A DNA stretch of 64,000 nucleotides from Daucus carota subsp. sativus (lineage: Eukaryota > Streptophyta > Magnoliopsida > Apiales > Apiaceae), in contig NC_030381.2 in the NCBI RefSeq assembly GCF_001625215.2, positions 54,299,214-54,363,213 on the forward strand. Reading direction: 5' to 3'. Below are positions 13,580-24,947 of this stretch, piece by piece. Both the position numbers and the translations under genes were made by a program. The notes under the pieces are model-generated. The model was not told where the DNA came from. It searched no databases and saw nothing but the letters and a program-made list of their open reading frames with translations. How positions within the stretch are numbered: the stretch's first letter is position 1; every line of letters starts with the position of its first letter.

Positions 13580-13960
13580 AACTTTTGTCAACCATTATGT
13601 TGTACCTCATTGTGATTTTGCAGCCTACTGGCTCATGATTGGGGTCCTATATTTCCAAGTCAAATATTGTTAAACTATGTATTAACAATTAGATCAAGGA
13701 ATAAAAATGATTGCACTTGATCTAGTTGTTTAATTATACTAAGAATGGATGTCTTTTTCCACATCTGTTATGGTAGTAGATTTCTCTACAAAAGTAGATG
13801 ATTATTAGGGTGTTTTTTCTTTAAATTTAGGATTAACTAGTATAACCTCTATTTGAAAAGATGTATAGTTCTATGAATACCAAATTTGATGAAAAAGAAA
13901 GATTAAAAATCAATGATAGCCATGAAATATGCTCAAAAATAAGTAACCAGAGTGAAATAG
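13580..13960. repeat. Diverged direct repeat, copy 2
   Basis: Partner of 12770-13140, with small insertions and deletions throughout. Its right end lies about 150 bp from the stop of the minus-strand receptor kinase. Confidence 0.6.
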
Positions 13961-14116
13961 GATTGAAATAGAATATTTCATGAAAAATCAATTATAATCT
14001 CTATTGTTCTGCAAATGTCATGAAGTGTAGAACAATGTATACAAGAAGTGCAGAACAATTATTTTCACGTGAAAATGCTCTCATCTGAGCTAACCAACAT
14101 TTATACACATTTGTTT

Positions 14117-16101
14117 TCACTCAGATTCAGAAATTACTTCTAGATCACTTTTAAATGACCTTACATTTGATGGTCCGAAAGGATTAGGAGGCATTGCAGG
14201 ACATTCCGGTCTTTCTAGCATATGGATGACATGCTTGATTGAAGGTCTGTCCACCGGATGCCAACCTATGCACCATAGTCCCACAATTGTTAGCTTTTTT
14301 GCGATGTTCGAATCTTCTTGTTTTTCTATTTGGATTGCCACTTCTCCACCTTCCTCCAAACGATGATATATCCATTCAGGAAAGTATGTTTCAGTGCTAT
14401 TTTCCACTGTGGTATTGTTCCTTGCTCCCACCATTTCAAGTAATAACATTCCGAAGCTATAAATATCTGATTTGGATGATGCCTTTCCAAAATTCCTGGA
14501 AAATATTTCTGGTGCAATATAGCCAATGGTTCCTCTAGCCATAGTCATAGACACAATGCTCTGGTCCTTGGAACACAACTTGGCCAAACCAAAATCAGAA
14601 ATTTTGGGAGTGAAATTTTGGTCCAACAAGATATTATGAGGCTTGATATCGAAATGCAGGATCTGCTGTGCGCATCCTTCGTGAAGATATTCAATTCCTT
14701 TAGCTATGCCTATAGCAATCTCTTGCAGCTTCTCCCAGCCAAGGAAATTGTTCTTGTGATTTTGACCAGAGTATGTGAACTTTTCTAAAGAATTATTAGG
14801 TTGGAACTCGTAAACAAGAGCTCGATTGCAGCCATCAGCGCAATACCCTACCAAGCGAACCACATTAACATGATAGATTCGCCCTATAGTGCCTACTTCA
14901 TTGATAAAATCTTCTCCATTAGCTTTCGGATCATTATTAAGTATCTTAACTGCAACAATGATGTCCTTGGTAATGTGACCTTTGTACACCGACCCAAAAC
15001 CTCCCTGTCCTAATTTATTACTAAACTGTCTCGTGATTTTCTTGATGTCAGCATAGGAATATCTTGTTGGTTTCATGGCTTTGTAATCCCTCAGGAACAT
15101 TTCAATTTTCAGCGCGTCATATTTCTTTCGTCTATATGATCTAATTATATAATACAGTAATACTACAAGGACAAGCACAGTAAGAGTGGCACCTGGAATT
15201 ATTCCTGCAATTGCCTTGATTGAACCATGACCTGTAAATATTAGAGTAGCATATATTATTATTTACAGTAATACTCAAAGTTTGTATCATGAATCTTGAT
15301 GTATTGAATCCACAAATATTTGAAATGTATGTGCATACCTCTAGATAAACATACAGTACTGTAATCAGCTATTCCGACGTTACTACTGGTACTATTCTCC
15401 GTCAGTTTACAGTACTCCCCCTTGGCTTCACATTTCCCACAATTCGGAGCTGACCAATTGAGGGTTGCAGTCCCTCCTCCCAACATATAAAATGGGAAAG
15501 AAGAATTAAAAACCTTGGTACATGATGTTATTGATGGTTGATCAAAGCCTACCAGGCCGTCAAAATAGTAAACCTGGAAAGCTTGTCCACTGAGGGAAGT
15601 GAGAAGAAGGTCCAGCTGACCTACAACTCCTGACGAACAACTGGCAAATGTAGTATTGATATTTGTATAAGATCTTTCTCCTCCAAAGGGGGGAGGAACT
15701 ATTGCAGACGTCCATGAAGTTGACGTGGAAACCAGTGTCACGTTGTTAATTTTAGGCTGAAAGGAGAAATTACTAAGTATTATCTTTTGAGATTTGTAGT
15801 TAATTGAATCAACGGTTGTCCCTGTAGAAAGGAAGAGCTGGATTCCTTGCAGGGATGTGTTTGCAAGGTATTGCAACTCCAGAAGTGTTTCTCCTCCATC
15901 ACAAGAAACTCGGAAACCAGGGAGGCCACAATGCTCAGGCTGCCTGTCTTTGAGATGAAATGGAAACCGAATTCCTGGACCATGACGGGAACATCTCTTT
16001 GTCCTGCACTCGTCGCCTGCAACTTTTGCTTTTGCCGCTACCACTCTGGTTATGGACAACACTAGTATCACCAAGAAAAGATCAACTACTTTGGAACCCA
16101 T
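14117..16101 (-). CDS. LRK10-like receptor kinase (GUB_WAK ectodomain + non-RD kinase), 625 aa
   Basis: A membrane receptor-like serine/threonine kinase of the Lr10 rust-resistance kinase type. Exons are 15339-16101 and 14117-15231, with a phase-1 GT-AG intron. Residues 1-23 look like a signal peptide. The ectodomain has cysteine-rich GUB_WAK_bind features (CSRHGPGIRFPFHLK, HCGLPGFRVSCDG) and a WAK-associated C-terminal part (NCGKCEAKGEYC), with several N-glycosylation sequons. One transmembrane segment lies near residues 260-285. The kinase shows GQGGFGSVYKG (about 329-338), VAVK with Lys350, HFDIKPHN with Asp449, DFG 467-469 and a TIGYIAPE segment. The residue before the catalytic Asp is Phe, so this is a non-RD kinase, a class common among immune receptors. 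It lies head-to-head with a related gene starting at 16713. The ligand is unknown. Confidence 0.92.
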
Positions 16102-16712
16102 AGATTAGTTAATCCAAAATATAAAGGTGTGACAAATGGTAATTGTATTGTGATCAAAACATGTACACTAAACTAGTCCTTGTATAATGTGTAATAAGTT
16201 GGGGGAAAGTGACATGACCTGACTTTTTATACTTTTCTTATACTGATAATTAAAAGTTTGAATTTTCCTTTGGTGTGCCAATTGAGCAAAGTCGTGAATG
16301 ACTACCAAGTTCTGGACAAGAATGAATGGCAACTAATCTGTTGACTAAGCTACGTTAATGAGTCTTCCACCTTGTCAAAGAAAGTCTCAAAATCAATATA
16401 AGTCAATAATATAGACTTTGACGAAATCAACTTGGCGAAAAAGTTTGACAAATTCAATGAACTAGAGAGGAGGAGGCTCTCTGTGTAAAATTACATGATC
16501 TGGATGCGTGAGTCTCAGTTTTTGATACAATCAAAAAATTTACCCAGAGAATCTTAACCTATGAATGATCCAGTACATTTAGTTCAGCAGTAGCCATCCA
16601 TTTCCTCATTATGAAATACGCTATAAGAGATAACCGTTGCTTTTCTAAAAGCAAGAAGTAGCTATACTATATTATGCTCTCTCGCCGTCTGGTTATTAGT
16701 TCAGAGAAGAAT
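16102..16712. promoter_or_regulatory. Shared divergent promoter of the two receptor kinases, with clustered W-box cores
   Basis: About 610 bp separate the two start codons. Five TTGAC cores (W-box type, WRKY targets in plant defence genes) lie within 110 bp: 16341-16345 (+), 16374-16378 (-), 16402-16406 (-), 16418-16422 (+) and 16445-16449 (+). This suggests, but does not prove, joint WRKY control. Confidence 0.5.
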
Positions 16713-19700
16713 ATGAGGGGGAGCTTGTCTTCTGTTACTCCAGCCTCCAGAAAACTATCTTTAGTTTTCATGGTCATCTATACATTATTGTTATTTTTAA
16801 GCTCATCCGGTTGCAAAGCTGTATCTTCTTCTTCTTCTTCTTCTTGTGGTAATATTCAAAACATAAGCTGTCCTTTTACTCTGAAAGGTGATGATCAGCA
16901 ATGTGATTCTTCTTTCTTCACTCTGGAGCTGTCTTGCCTCAAAAATCGTACCATCTTATATTTACTTGAGGATAAGATTTTTTACGTTAAGAGTATCGAT
17001 TATGATAATCTTTTGGTTAGGATTGTTGATCCAGGCCTTGAAAATAATAACTCTTCTATTAAAGAGGATGACTTTCTGGCATTAGACCAAGGCTATAAGT
17101 TAAGGAAAGTTAATCAGCCTATTACAATGATGGAGTGTCCGTCTCCTGTAATTTCTACCCGATACATCAATATCACTTCACCAAATTCTTCATTCTCTTC
17201 TTCAGTATTGGGAAAATATTATGTTTATTCTTATGCGTATATAGTGGTTGGATATGTAGACATAACAGAAATGGAGGACAATTGCAGGATTAGCAAGGTG
17301 GCCTGGGTCTCACGCCACTCGCCTTTTAGTAAAGTCAGTAAAGTCTTCTCTAATTTTTCTGAAATTCACGATGCATTGGTTTATGGATATGATATCCCTT
17401 GGAGTTACTTCTACTGCTTGAAGTGCCATGACGGATGCGACACTTCTTCCCCAGATCATCATCTTTGGGCTTGCATAAGCTTTAGCACGCCGTGTAACCT
17501 CCCTGATGGGAGCTCATACCATATTACCCTTTTATGTAAGTACATAGCTTTTCCCTATTACTTACATTATTCCCATATTAAACTTTGCTAAATCAGTAAT
17601 ACATGATTCTTTCAATAGTTTATTTTCTATATTACTAACAGAGATTTGGATGAACCATGTAGGCATGCCTCATAACTTACGCGTCACAGTTCAGATACTA
17701 AAAAGTGAGTATTACAGCTTTTGCTTAATTTAACTTGTAGAATCAGTTTATTTGCTGACTTTGTTTCTCCAATTTTGCATTATTTGTTGTAATTATGGTG
17801 ATAACTTGGATTTTTCTGAAGTCGTGAGAACACTTTCAGATTGAAGTTATTTGTGGTTCACCAAATAATTCAATCGGATAAAATCAGAAATTCTGCAAGA
17901 AGAGAGAATGTGTTTTGTTGTGTATTTCAAATGAACCATATCCTTGAAATGATCAATGCAACATCTATATATAGATGTCAATAGATGTGTCTTTTGACAA
18001 TAGACACATCTTAATCCAAATAGATTTGTCTAATGGCAATAGACATGTCTTATCCTAATAGATGTGTCTAATGTCAATGGATAAATCTAATGCCAATAGA
18101 CACTTCTCTTCCAATAGATGTGTCTAATGCCAATGAACATGCCTCATAAGCACTTATAATCATAATAAACTCGAACTAAGCATACACTCCGTACTCTCCT
18201 GACTTGTTCGATGTAACATTATGATTACATTGATCAACTAGTTAATTCAATTACACTAAAATAACCAACAATCCTCCCCCATTTTAGTGTAATCCATAAT
18301 CAACTAAACAAAATTACAACAAATAACAAAGTTAGGCATAAATGAAATATCATGACGATTGAATTTCACATTAGTATATTACACATTTCAAATATTCGAA
18401 TATCAAGGTATCGCTATGGATTGAACCTCTACTATTCACAATGAATACATGAAGATAATATACACATAACTTTACATTCTCAAATGTTCTTACTTGACAC
18501 TATATATTACTAGCCTTGTGTCCCAATCCTTCTTAAGCATATCAAAGCCAAGTCCAAGCTTCTTGAAGCGGCTAAACTTCATGCTCAAATAGGTAGTTCT
18601 TTTATTCTCGCACCTGCATATGCGATTTTTCAAAAGAACTATTAAGAAGATAGACTTCAACCTCCTTATCTTGCAGGTCTGAACACATAACTTGGGATGA
18701 TGTTGTAATGCGTTCCAATCTCTAGATGTTAAGTTTCCACATTGAATTCAGCACCTAATGTAATCCTAGGTGAGAATTGGGTTTCTCAACATGAGAGACT
18801 TTTAAACGGACTTTAATCCCATCCCCACAGCCGACTTGTGCACAAGATCTCTACTCAATCCTTTGGTAAGATGATCGGCTAAATTACGTTGAGTTCTTAT
18901 AAACTCCACTGATATAACACCGTGAGTGATAAGCTCACGAATCATACTATGTCTAACACCTATGTGTCTAGATGTCCCTTTGAACACTTGTCTATAAGCA
19001 TTAGACAAGGCAGATAGACTATCACACCTGATTGATATGGGTGATATAGGTTTTGGCCACAATGGAATTTCATATATCAGATTTCTTAGCCATTCAGCTT
19101 CTTTACCAGCAGCTGATAATGCCACAAATTCAGATTCCATTGTTGAGTCGGTAATGCAACTCTGTTTCTTTGATGACCAAGAGATAGCACCTCCCCCAAG
19201 GAGGAATACCCATCCACTTGTGGAAGAATGATCTTCCTCATTGGAAATCCAACTTGCATCTGAATGACCTTCAATAACCGAAGGAAATCCAGTATACGTC
19301 AAACCATAATCCATGGTTCCTTTCAAGTACTTGAATACTCGGCTTAAGGCTTGCCAATGATGAGAACTTGGTTTGCTAGTGTACCTACTAAGCTTCCCAA
19401 CAGCATAGGCAATATCTGGCCGAGTGCTTATCATGGCATACATAAGACTACCAATAGCCCTTGAGTATTCAAGTTGAGATACTGAAACACCTTTATTTGG
19501 TAGGAGTTTAATACTAGGATCAAGAGGAGTGCTAACTGGAGAACAATCCTTAAAATTAAATCTTTTCAAAATCTTCTCAATATAATGAGATTGAGAAATT
19601 GAAATACCATTATTCTCACGCTTGATCCTTATACCAAGAATCACTTCAGCCTCCCCCATGTCTTTCATATCAAAATTAGATGACAAGAACTTCTTGGTTT

Positions 19701-22700
19701 TATCCACTTGATTTTGGTCTGTACCAAAAATCAACATGTCATCCACATATAAACAAATTATAACTCCTTTACCAGAAGAATCAAATTTGCTATATACACA
19801 CTTGTCTGCTTGGTTAATAACATAACCATTAGACAAGACCACTTTATCAAATTTATCGTGCCAATCCTTAGGTGCTTGCTTTAGACCATAAATTGATTTC
19901 TTCAATTTACACACCTTGTTCTCACAACCAGGCACAACAAACCCTTCGGGTTGTTTCATATAAATCTCTTCATCTAATTCACCATTCAAGAATGCAGTTT
20001 TTACATCCATTTGATGAATGACAAGGTTGTGTATAGCAGCAAGTGCTATTAACAACCTAATAGTTGAAGTCCTAGCAACAGGAGCATAAGTATCAAAATA
20101 ATCAATCCCTTCCTTTTGTCTAAAGCCTTGGATTACCAATCTGGCTTTAAACTTATCTATCGAACCGTCCACCTTTATTTTCCTTTTGAAGATCCATCTA
20201 TTCCCCAATGCTTTACAGCCAGGGGGCAAATCACTCAATTCCCATGTATTATTATTCATGATAGAATCCATTTCATCCTGGATAGCTTCCTTCCAAAATG
20301 CAACATCTCTCGATGTCATAGCTTCGGTAAAAGTTTTTGGATCCTCCTCAATAATAAAACAATATTGGTATTGATCTTTAATTTCATCTCTAGAACCCTC
20401 AACTAGATAAAGATGAAAATCATCTCCAAAAGACTTTGTTTTTCTAGCTCTAGTGCTTCTCCTTGGTTCAGACGGTTGATGAACATCTTCAGTAGAAACT
20501 GAGTTCCTACTAGAAGAAGATTGAAGCATGTCCCTCGGTCTAGGTATAGATGTAAATCTGTTTTCATCAAAGATAGCATCTCTTGACTCGATAATCGAGT
20601 TCACAGGCACATAGCCATTAGATTCTAACACATAGAATCTATATGCGATGGAATGCTCCGCATAACCAACAAAGATACAATCTATACCTCGTTCACCCAA
20701 GTTTCTTCTTTTGGGTTCAGTGAGTCTTACAACTGCTCTACATCCCCAAACTCTCAGAAAACTCAATTTTGGTGACTCATTATACCAAAGTTCATAAGGG
20801 GTAATTTTATTCCTCTTACTAGGAATTCGATTTAATAAATAACAGGCTGTCAACATAGCCTCACCCCAAAAACCCTCACTCAAACCCGAGTAGGACAACA
20901 AGGAATTAACCATTTCTTTCAATGTCCTATTTTTTCTTTCTGCCACACCATTTTGTTGTGGTGTATAAGGAGCCGTGGTTTGATGTATTATACCAGTAGA
21001 TTGAAAATATACCGGATCATAATACTCACCTCCTCTATCGGTACGTAAATTTTTAATCAAGGTACCATGATGATGTAGCTCTACTTCTTCTTTATATATT
21101 TTAAAGGAGTCAAGAGCTTCATCTTTCGCATGCAACAAATATACATAACAATATCTAGAAGCATCATCAATAAAAGTAACAACATACTTTTTATTTCCTA
21201 ATGATGGTGTAGAATGAAAATCACACAAATCACTGTGTATCAATTCTAATACATCAGACACCCTATTAGCAACTTTAAAGGGCTTTCTAGTTATCTTTGT
21301 TAACATGCATGTTTTACATTTTTCATTGTTTAAATCAATAGCAGGTATGAGGCTCATTTTAGACATATCCTTTATTCTTTTATAATGTACATGTCCTAGT
21401 CTAGCATGCCATAATTCTGATTTATGCAAATTTATGCTAGTACTCGTAGAAGCCATGCAAGAAGATTCATCATTAAATGGAGTATTTACATTCAACATAA
21501 ACATGCCATTACATAAGTAACCAAAGCCAACGAAAGTGCCATGTTTTGACAAGATATACTTGTCACTTTCATAAACTTGCTTATATCCACAATTATTTAA
21601 TACAACACCAGACAAGAGATTCTTTCGAATCCCAGGAACATACAACACATTATTTAAATATATACATTTTCCTGAAGTAAACACTAGCTTAACATTTCCT
21701 AGTCCTTTGATCGGTTCAGTTGCAACATTTCCCATCTTTAAGATAGATCCATCTTCAATTGGTTGAAATTCTGTGTACCAACGAAGATCTTTACATACAT
21801 GACTTGTTGCTCCAGAATCAATCCACCAAGCAACATTATCATCCTGCACATAAAATGCATCAGATATCAATGATACATAATTCTGACCAGAATTACAATT
21901 TTTGATCAAAATCTGACGTTGTTGCTTTTCTGGATCCTTGGATCCACTTGGACCAGCATTAAGCCTTTCTTGCTTACTTTTACCCACCCGACAATCCTTC
22001 TTGAAATGTCCAGGTTTGCCACACTTCCAACATGCAATCTTAGGCCTCTTGTTGGAAAAGTTGTTGTTTCCTTTGAATTTCCGTTTGTCACCCTTGTTGT
22101 TTTTAGGATTCTTATAACATCCACCATCTTCAACCATATTCACAGAAGAGTTACCGACTTGGTTCTTGCCCTTAGGATTATTCTCATTTTCTTGAGTCCT
22201 CAAAGCCTCTTCAATTCGGAAGTGACTTCCAAGTTCAACCAATGTCATATCTTCTTTATTATGTTTCAAGGTGTGTTTAAAATCCTTCCATGATGGTGGC
22301 AGTTTGTCAATAACACCATAAACAGAGATAGATTCATCCATCTTCAGATTGTGTTGAACAAACTGTCCCAGAATCCTTAACAATTCATTGTATTGTTCCA
22401 TCACCGGTCTAGAATCGACCATTTTGTAATTCATAAAATTACTGACCAGAAACTTCTTACTAGAAGCATCTTCTGCCATGTACTTGGATTCAAGAGAATC
22501 CCACAATTCTTTCGCTGACTCAACATTTTGATATACATCGAAAAGGGAATCAGACATACCGTTTAGGATGTGACCGCGGCAGATGTAGTCATCGTTTTCC
22601 CATTTGCAGCGTTGCCTTGTTTGTTCAATAGTTTCATTCTCAATCTCTTCGGGCATGGGAGTACTTAGAACATACACAACCTTTAGCGTGGTCAACAAAA

Positions 22701-24763
22701 AATGCATCTTCTTTTGCCATCTTCGAAAATCTTGACCCTCAAACTTGTCCAATTTTGCAAACTTACTTGTCATGTCTTTTGCAGATTCTCCGTTCGTCAT
22801 CTTCAGAATAGAATAACTTCAATCTTTGTTGTATTTATGGTGATAACTTGGATTTTTCTGAAGTCGTGAGAACACTTTCAGATTGAAGTTATTTGTGGTT
22901 CACCAAATAATTCAATCGGATAAAATCAGAAATTCTGCAAGAAGAGAGAATGTGTTTTGTTGTGTATTTCAAATGAACCATATCCTTGAAATGATCAATG
23001 CAACATCTATATATAGATGTCAATAGATGTGTCTTTTGACAATAGACACATCTTAATCCAAATAGATTTGTCTAATGGCAATAGACATGTCTTATCCTAA
23101 TAGATGTGTCTAATGTCAATGGATAAATCTAATGCCAATAGACACTTCTCTTCCAATAGATGTGTCTAATGCCAATGAACATGCCTCATAAGCACTTATA
23201 ATCATAATAAACTCGAACTAAGCATACACTCCGTACTCTCCTGACTTGTTCGATGTAACATTATGATTACATTGATCAACTAGTTAATTCAATTACACTA
23301 AAATAACCAACATTATTACAGGCAACAACACCAAAAAAATCATTGGTAAGACACTTCTTTCATTTTTTGTTTTGCTTTTGAAACTCAATTTTGTAGGAGT
23401 TATATGTAACATGGTGTCTGTTATACAAATTTTAACTAAGAATCCCCAATCACGGACAATATACCTTGCAGATGTTGGAAAAATTAATGAACATTTTTGG
23501 TTTGATTACGGAATGGTGCAGAGGCACCTCTATTCACAGTCCTATGAGAAACTATTAATACCATAGTATAACAAAGCAACTCCCATCTACAGTCCTATGA
23601 CAAGTTCAAGTCCCTTGAACTTGTATACGCTTATGTGGACTTATGTCAAAAAATTTGGTTAACTTGCAGGAATGTTTCTTGCTGCAAGATTTTCTTTGGG
23701 GTTACCGTTCTTGCTCGCTTTCTTGACTTATAAAGCTAGGAGAAGGCATTTATCAATGTACAACACCATTGAGGATTTTCTTCAAGCTCAAAACAACTTG
23801 ATGCCTATAAGGTATGCGTACTCAGACATTAAGAAGATCACCAATAATTTTGGAGATAAACTCGGTGAAGGAGGTTTTGGCACTGTGTATAAAGGAAAGC
23901 TTCGTAGCGGTCTTCTTGTAGCAGTAAAGATACTGGGCAGGTCTAAGGCTACTGGGAAAGAATTTATTAATGAAGTTGCTACAAGTGGAAGGATTCATCA
24001 TGTAAATGTGGTGGAACTCCTTGGCTTTTGTTTCGAAGGTCCAAAACATGCTCTAATATATGAGTTCATGCCTAATGGATCTTTAGAGAAATACATATTT
24101 CGTAATCAAGGATCAGAGGAAGAAATTGTTTCCCTGAGTTGGAAAAAGATGTACGAAATCTCCTGCAAGGTGGCAAGTGGAATTGACTACCTACATCGAG
24201 GTTGTGACATCCAAATCTTGCATTTCGACATCAAACCTCACAACATTCTTCTTGACAAGAATTTCAATCCAATCATTTCCGATTTTGGGCTAGCAAAATC
24301 ATATGCCACAAATGATAGCACCGTAACTCTCAATGCAAGAGGAACAATGGGTTACATGGCTCCAGAGATGTTTTACAAAAATATCGGTGGAATTTCATAC
24401 AAAGCAGATGTTTATAGTTTTGGAATGTTGCTCATGGACATGGCCGCTCAAAGGCAAAATTTGAATCCAATTTTGGATCACATTAGCCAAATTCACTTCC
24501 CCTCATGGGTATACGACCAATTCAGTGATGGAAAAGAGCTTGAGATGAAAGATGTTAACGAGGAAGAAAGAAAGTTGGTAAAGAAGATGATAATCGTAGC
24601 ATTATGGTGTATACAAATGAAGCCAAGCGAGCGTCCTTCAATGTACAAAGCTATCGAAATGCTAGAAGGAGATGTTGAAGAATTGGTAATGCCTCCTAAG
24701 CCTTTTCGTCATCCACAAGAGGATCCAGCTGAGATCAACAACTCAATTCATACTGAGGAATGA
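16713..24763 (+). CDS. LRK10-like receptor kinase (646 aa, 3 exons) with a Copia element in intron 1
   Basis: My model is exon 1 16713-17535, a 24-nt exon 2 at 23322-23345 and exon 3 23670-24763, joined in phase 1 by GT-AG introns. The start at 16713 begins [19 protein letters not shown], a signal peptide; an in-frame ATG at 16674 would add 13 residues. The ectodomain has [20 protein letters not shown] and the rest of a GUB_WAK-type module, with a serine run encoded by a TCT repeat. The 24-nt exon and the start of exon 3 together supply the transmembrane segment, followed by [17 protein letters not shown], typical of this subfamily. The kinase has [11 protein letters not shown] (from about 348), Lys369, HFDIKPHN (Asp469, non-RD), DFG 487-489 and [10 protein letters not shown] 5.5-kb retrotransposon fills intron 1 and abuts the exon 2 acceptor, so the gene may be mis-spliced. 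Without removal of intron 1, translation stops at 17589-17591 and gives an ectodomain-only protein. Confidence 0.8.
17780..17784. repeat. Target-site duplication, left (TTATT)
   Basis: Identical to 23313-23317 on the other side of the Copia element. It marks the insertion point inside intron 1 of the receptor kinase gene. Confidence 0.95.
17785..18270 (-). repeat. 3' LTR of the Copia element
   Basis: 486 bp, TGTTG...CAACA. It contains a TATA-like TATATATA (17966-17973, minus sense) and, on its U3 side, a run of about eight degenerate units resembling CAATAGATGTGTCTAATG at about 17980-18135. Such tandem words often act as enhancers in LTRs, but that is inference here. Confidence 0.95.
18271..18284 (-). 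other. Polypurine tract of the Copia element
   Basis: On the minus strand AAATGGGGGAGGAT directly precedes the 3' LTR. This is the usual position and composition of the plus-strand primer. Confidence 0.85.
18802..22800 (-). CDS. Copia gag-pol polyprotein, 1332 codons, uninterrupted
   Basis: Domains in Copia order: a UBN2/DUF4219-type Gag in the first 220 residues; a CCHC knuckle [14 protein letters not shown] near 255-268; an aspartic protease with [12 protein letters not shown] near 323-333; the integrase zinc region ([14 protein letters not shown]) from about 460; the integrase core with TDRGGEYYD near 583; reverse transcriptase with YVDDM near 1017; and RNase H near the C terminus (HSDASW). 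All catalytic motifs are present and I see no stop or frameshift, so the element is potentially autonomous. The ATG lies only 26 bp from the 5' LTR edge, leaving almost no leader. Three to four short open frames on the opposite strand are shadows of this gene. Confidence 0.96.
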   Translation of the reverse strand: MTNGESAKDMTSKFAKLDKFEGQDFRRWQKKMHFLLTTLKVVYVLSTPMPEEIENETIEQTRQRCKWENDDYICRGHILNGMSDSLFDVYQNVESAKELWDSLESKYMAEDASSKKFLVSNFMNYKMVDSRPVMEQYNELLRILGQFVQHNLKMDESISVYGVIDKLPPSWKDFKHTLKHNKEDMTLVELGSHFRIEEALRTQENENNPKGKNQVGNSSVNMVEDGGCYKNPKNNKGDKRKFKGNNNFSNKRPKIACWKCGKPGHFKKDCRVGKSKQERLNAGPSGSKDPEKQQRQILIKNCNSGQNYVSLISDAFYVQDDNVAWWIDSGATSHVCKDLRWYTEFQPIEDGSILKMGNVATEPIKGLGNVKLVFTSGKCIYLNNVLYVPGIRKNLLSGVVLNNCGYKQVYESDKYILSKHGTFVGFGYLCNGMFMLNVNTPFNDESSCMASTSTSINLHKSELWHARLGHVHYKRIKDMSKMSLIPAIDLNNEKCKTCMLTKITRKPFKVANRVSDVLELIHSDLCDFHSTPSLGNKKYVVTFIDDASRYCYVYLLHAKDEALDSFKIYKEEVELHHHGTLIKNLRTDRGGEYYDPVYFQSTGIIHQTTAPYTPQQNGVAERKNRTLKEMVNSLLSYSGLSEGFWGEAMLTACYLLNRIPSKRNKITPYELWYNESPKLSFLRVWGCRAVVRLTEPKRRNLGERGIDCIFVGYAEHSIAYRFYVLESNGYVPVNSIIESRDAIFDENRFTSIPRPRDMLQSSSSRNSVSTEDVHQPSEPRRSTRARKTKSFGDDFHLYLVEGSRDEIKDQYQYCFIIEEDPKTFTEAMTSRDVAFWKEAIQDEMDSIMNNNTWELSDLPPGCKALGNRWIFKRKIKVDGSIDKFKARLVIQGFRQKEGIDYFDTYAPVARTSTIRLLIALAAIHNLVIHQMDVKTAFLNGELDEEIYMKQPEGFVVPGCENKVCKLKKSIYGLKQAPKDWHDKFDKVVLSNGYVINQADKCVYSKFDSSGKGVIICLYVDDMLIFGTDQNQVDKTKKFLSSNFDMKDMGEAEVILGIRIKRENNGISISQSHYIEKILKRFNFKDCSPVSTPLDPSIKLLPNKGVSVSQLEYSRAIGSLMYAMISTRPDIAYAVGKLSRYTSKPSSHHWQALSRVFKYLKGTMDYGLTYTGFPSVIEGHSDASWISNEEDHSSTSGWVFLLGGGAISWSSKKQSCITDSTMESEFVALSAAGKEAEWLRNLIYEIPLWPKPISPISIRCDSLSALSNAYRQVFKGTSRHIGVRHSMIRELITHGVISVEFIRTQRNLADHLTKGLSRDLVHKSAVGMGLKSV
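22801..22893 (-). other. U5-leader inverted repeats occupying the primer-binding position
   Basis: The 26-bp leader (22801-22826) contains AATAACTTCAATCT at 22812-22825, a perfect 14-bp reverse complement of AGATTGAAGTTATT at 22880-22893 inside the LTR. A second pair, CTTCAGAA (22801-22808) and TTCTGAAG (22856-22863), is also exact. In the transcript, U5 could therefore pair with the leader exactly where a tRNA primer normally binds. The canonical iMet complement TGGTATCAGAGC is absent. Confidence 0.75.
22827..23312 (-). repeat. 5' LTR of the Copia element
   Basis: Matches 17785-18270 except at base 8. The minus-strand TATA-like motif is at 23008-23015, so the transcript should start roughly 30 bp lower, near 22980. 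Transcription runs towards the gag-pol frame and away from the second and third exons of the host gene. Confidence 0.95.
23313..23317. repeat. Target-site duplication, right (TTATT)
   Basis: Pairs with 17780-17784. Only ACAG separates it from exon 2 of the receptor kinase, so these five bases are now the last part of the splice acceptor region. Confidence 0.95.
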
Positions 24764-24947
24764 ACGTATTTCTTCAAGTTTGATTTATGATTTTATTAAA
24801 TCAATCTCATCTCTCAGGCTTTTCGTTAATCGTGAAGCTTCACTACATAAAAGACACTGCAAAGACTGTAAGACCATGTTCGGTTTTTCAAGTACACTAT
24901 ACAAATAACCAATTACTTTTTAGACTGGCTTCGCATTAGTCTGATCC

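Larger units (their letters stand above)
17785..23312 (-). mobile_element. Intact Ty1/Copia LTR retrotransposon, 5528 bp
   Basis: Two 486-bp LTRs (17785-18270 and 22827-23312), each TGTTG...CAACA, flank one uninterrupted gag-pol frame on the minus strand. The target duplication is TTATT (17780-17784 and 23313-23317). I found one LTR difference by eye, at LTR base 8 (A at 17792, T at 22834), so insertion is recent. A polypurine tract abuts the 3' LTR (18271-18284), but no initiator-tRNA primer site follows the 5' LTR. The element lies antisense to the receptor kinase it interrupts. I have not assigned it to a named Copia lineage. Confidence 0.97.

Noticed and set aside
17641..17702. Possible extra exon (AG...GT bounded) of the second receptor kinase
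   Set aside because: With the phase-1 end of exon 1 the junction makes TAG, and the other acceptor choice or frames hit stops within a few codons; joining straight to the 24-nt exon gives a clean frame and the expected membrane segment.
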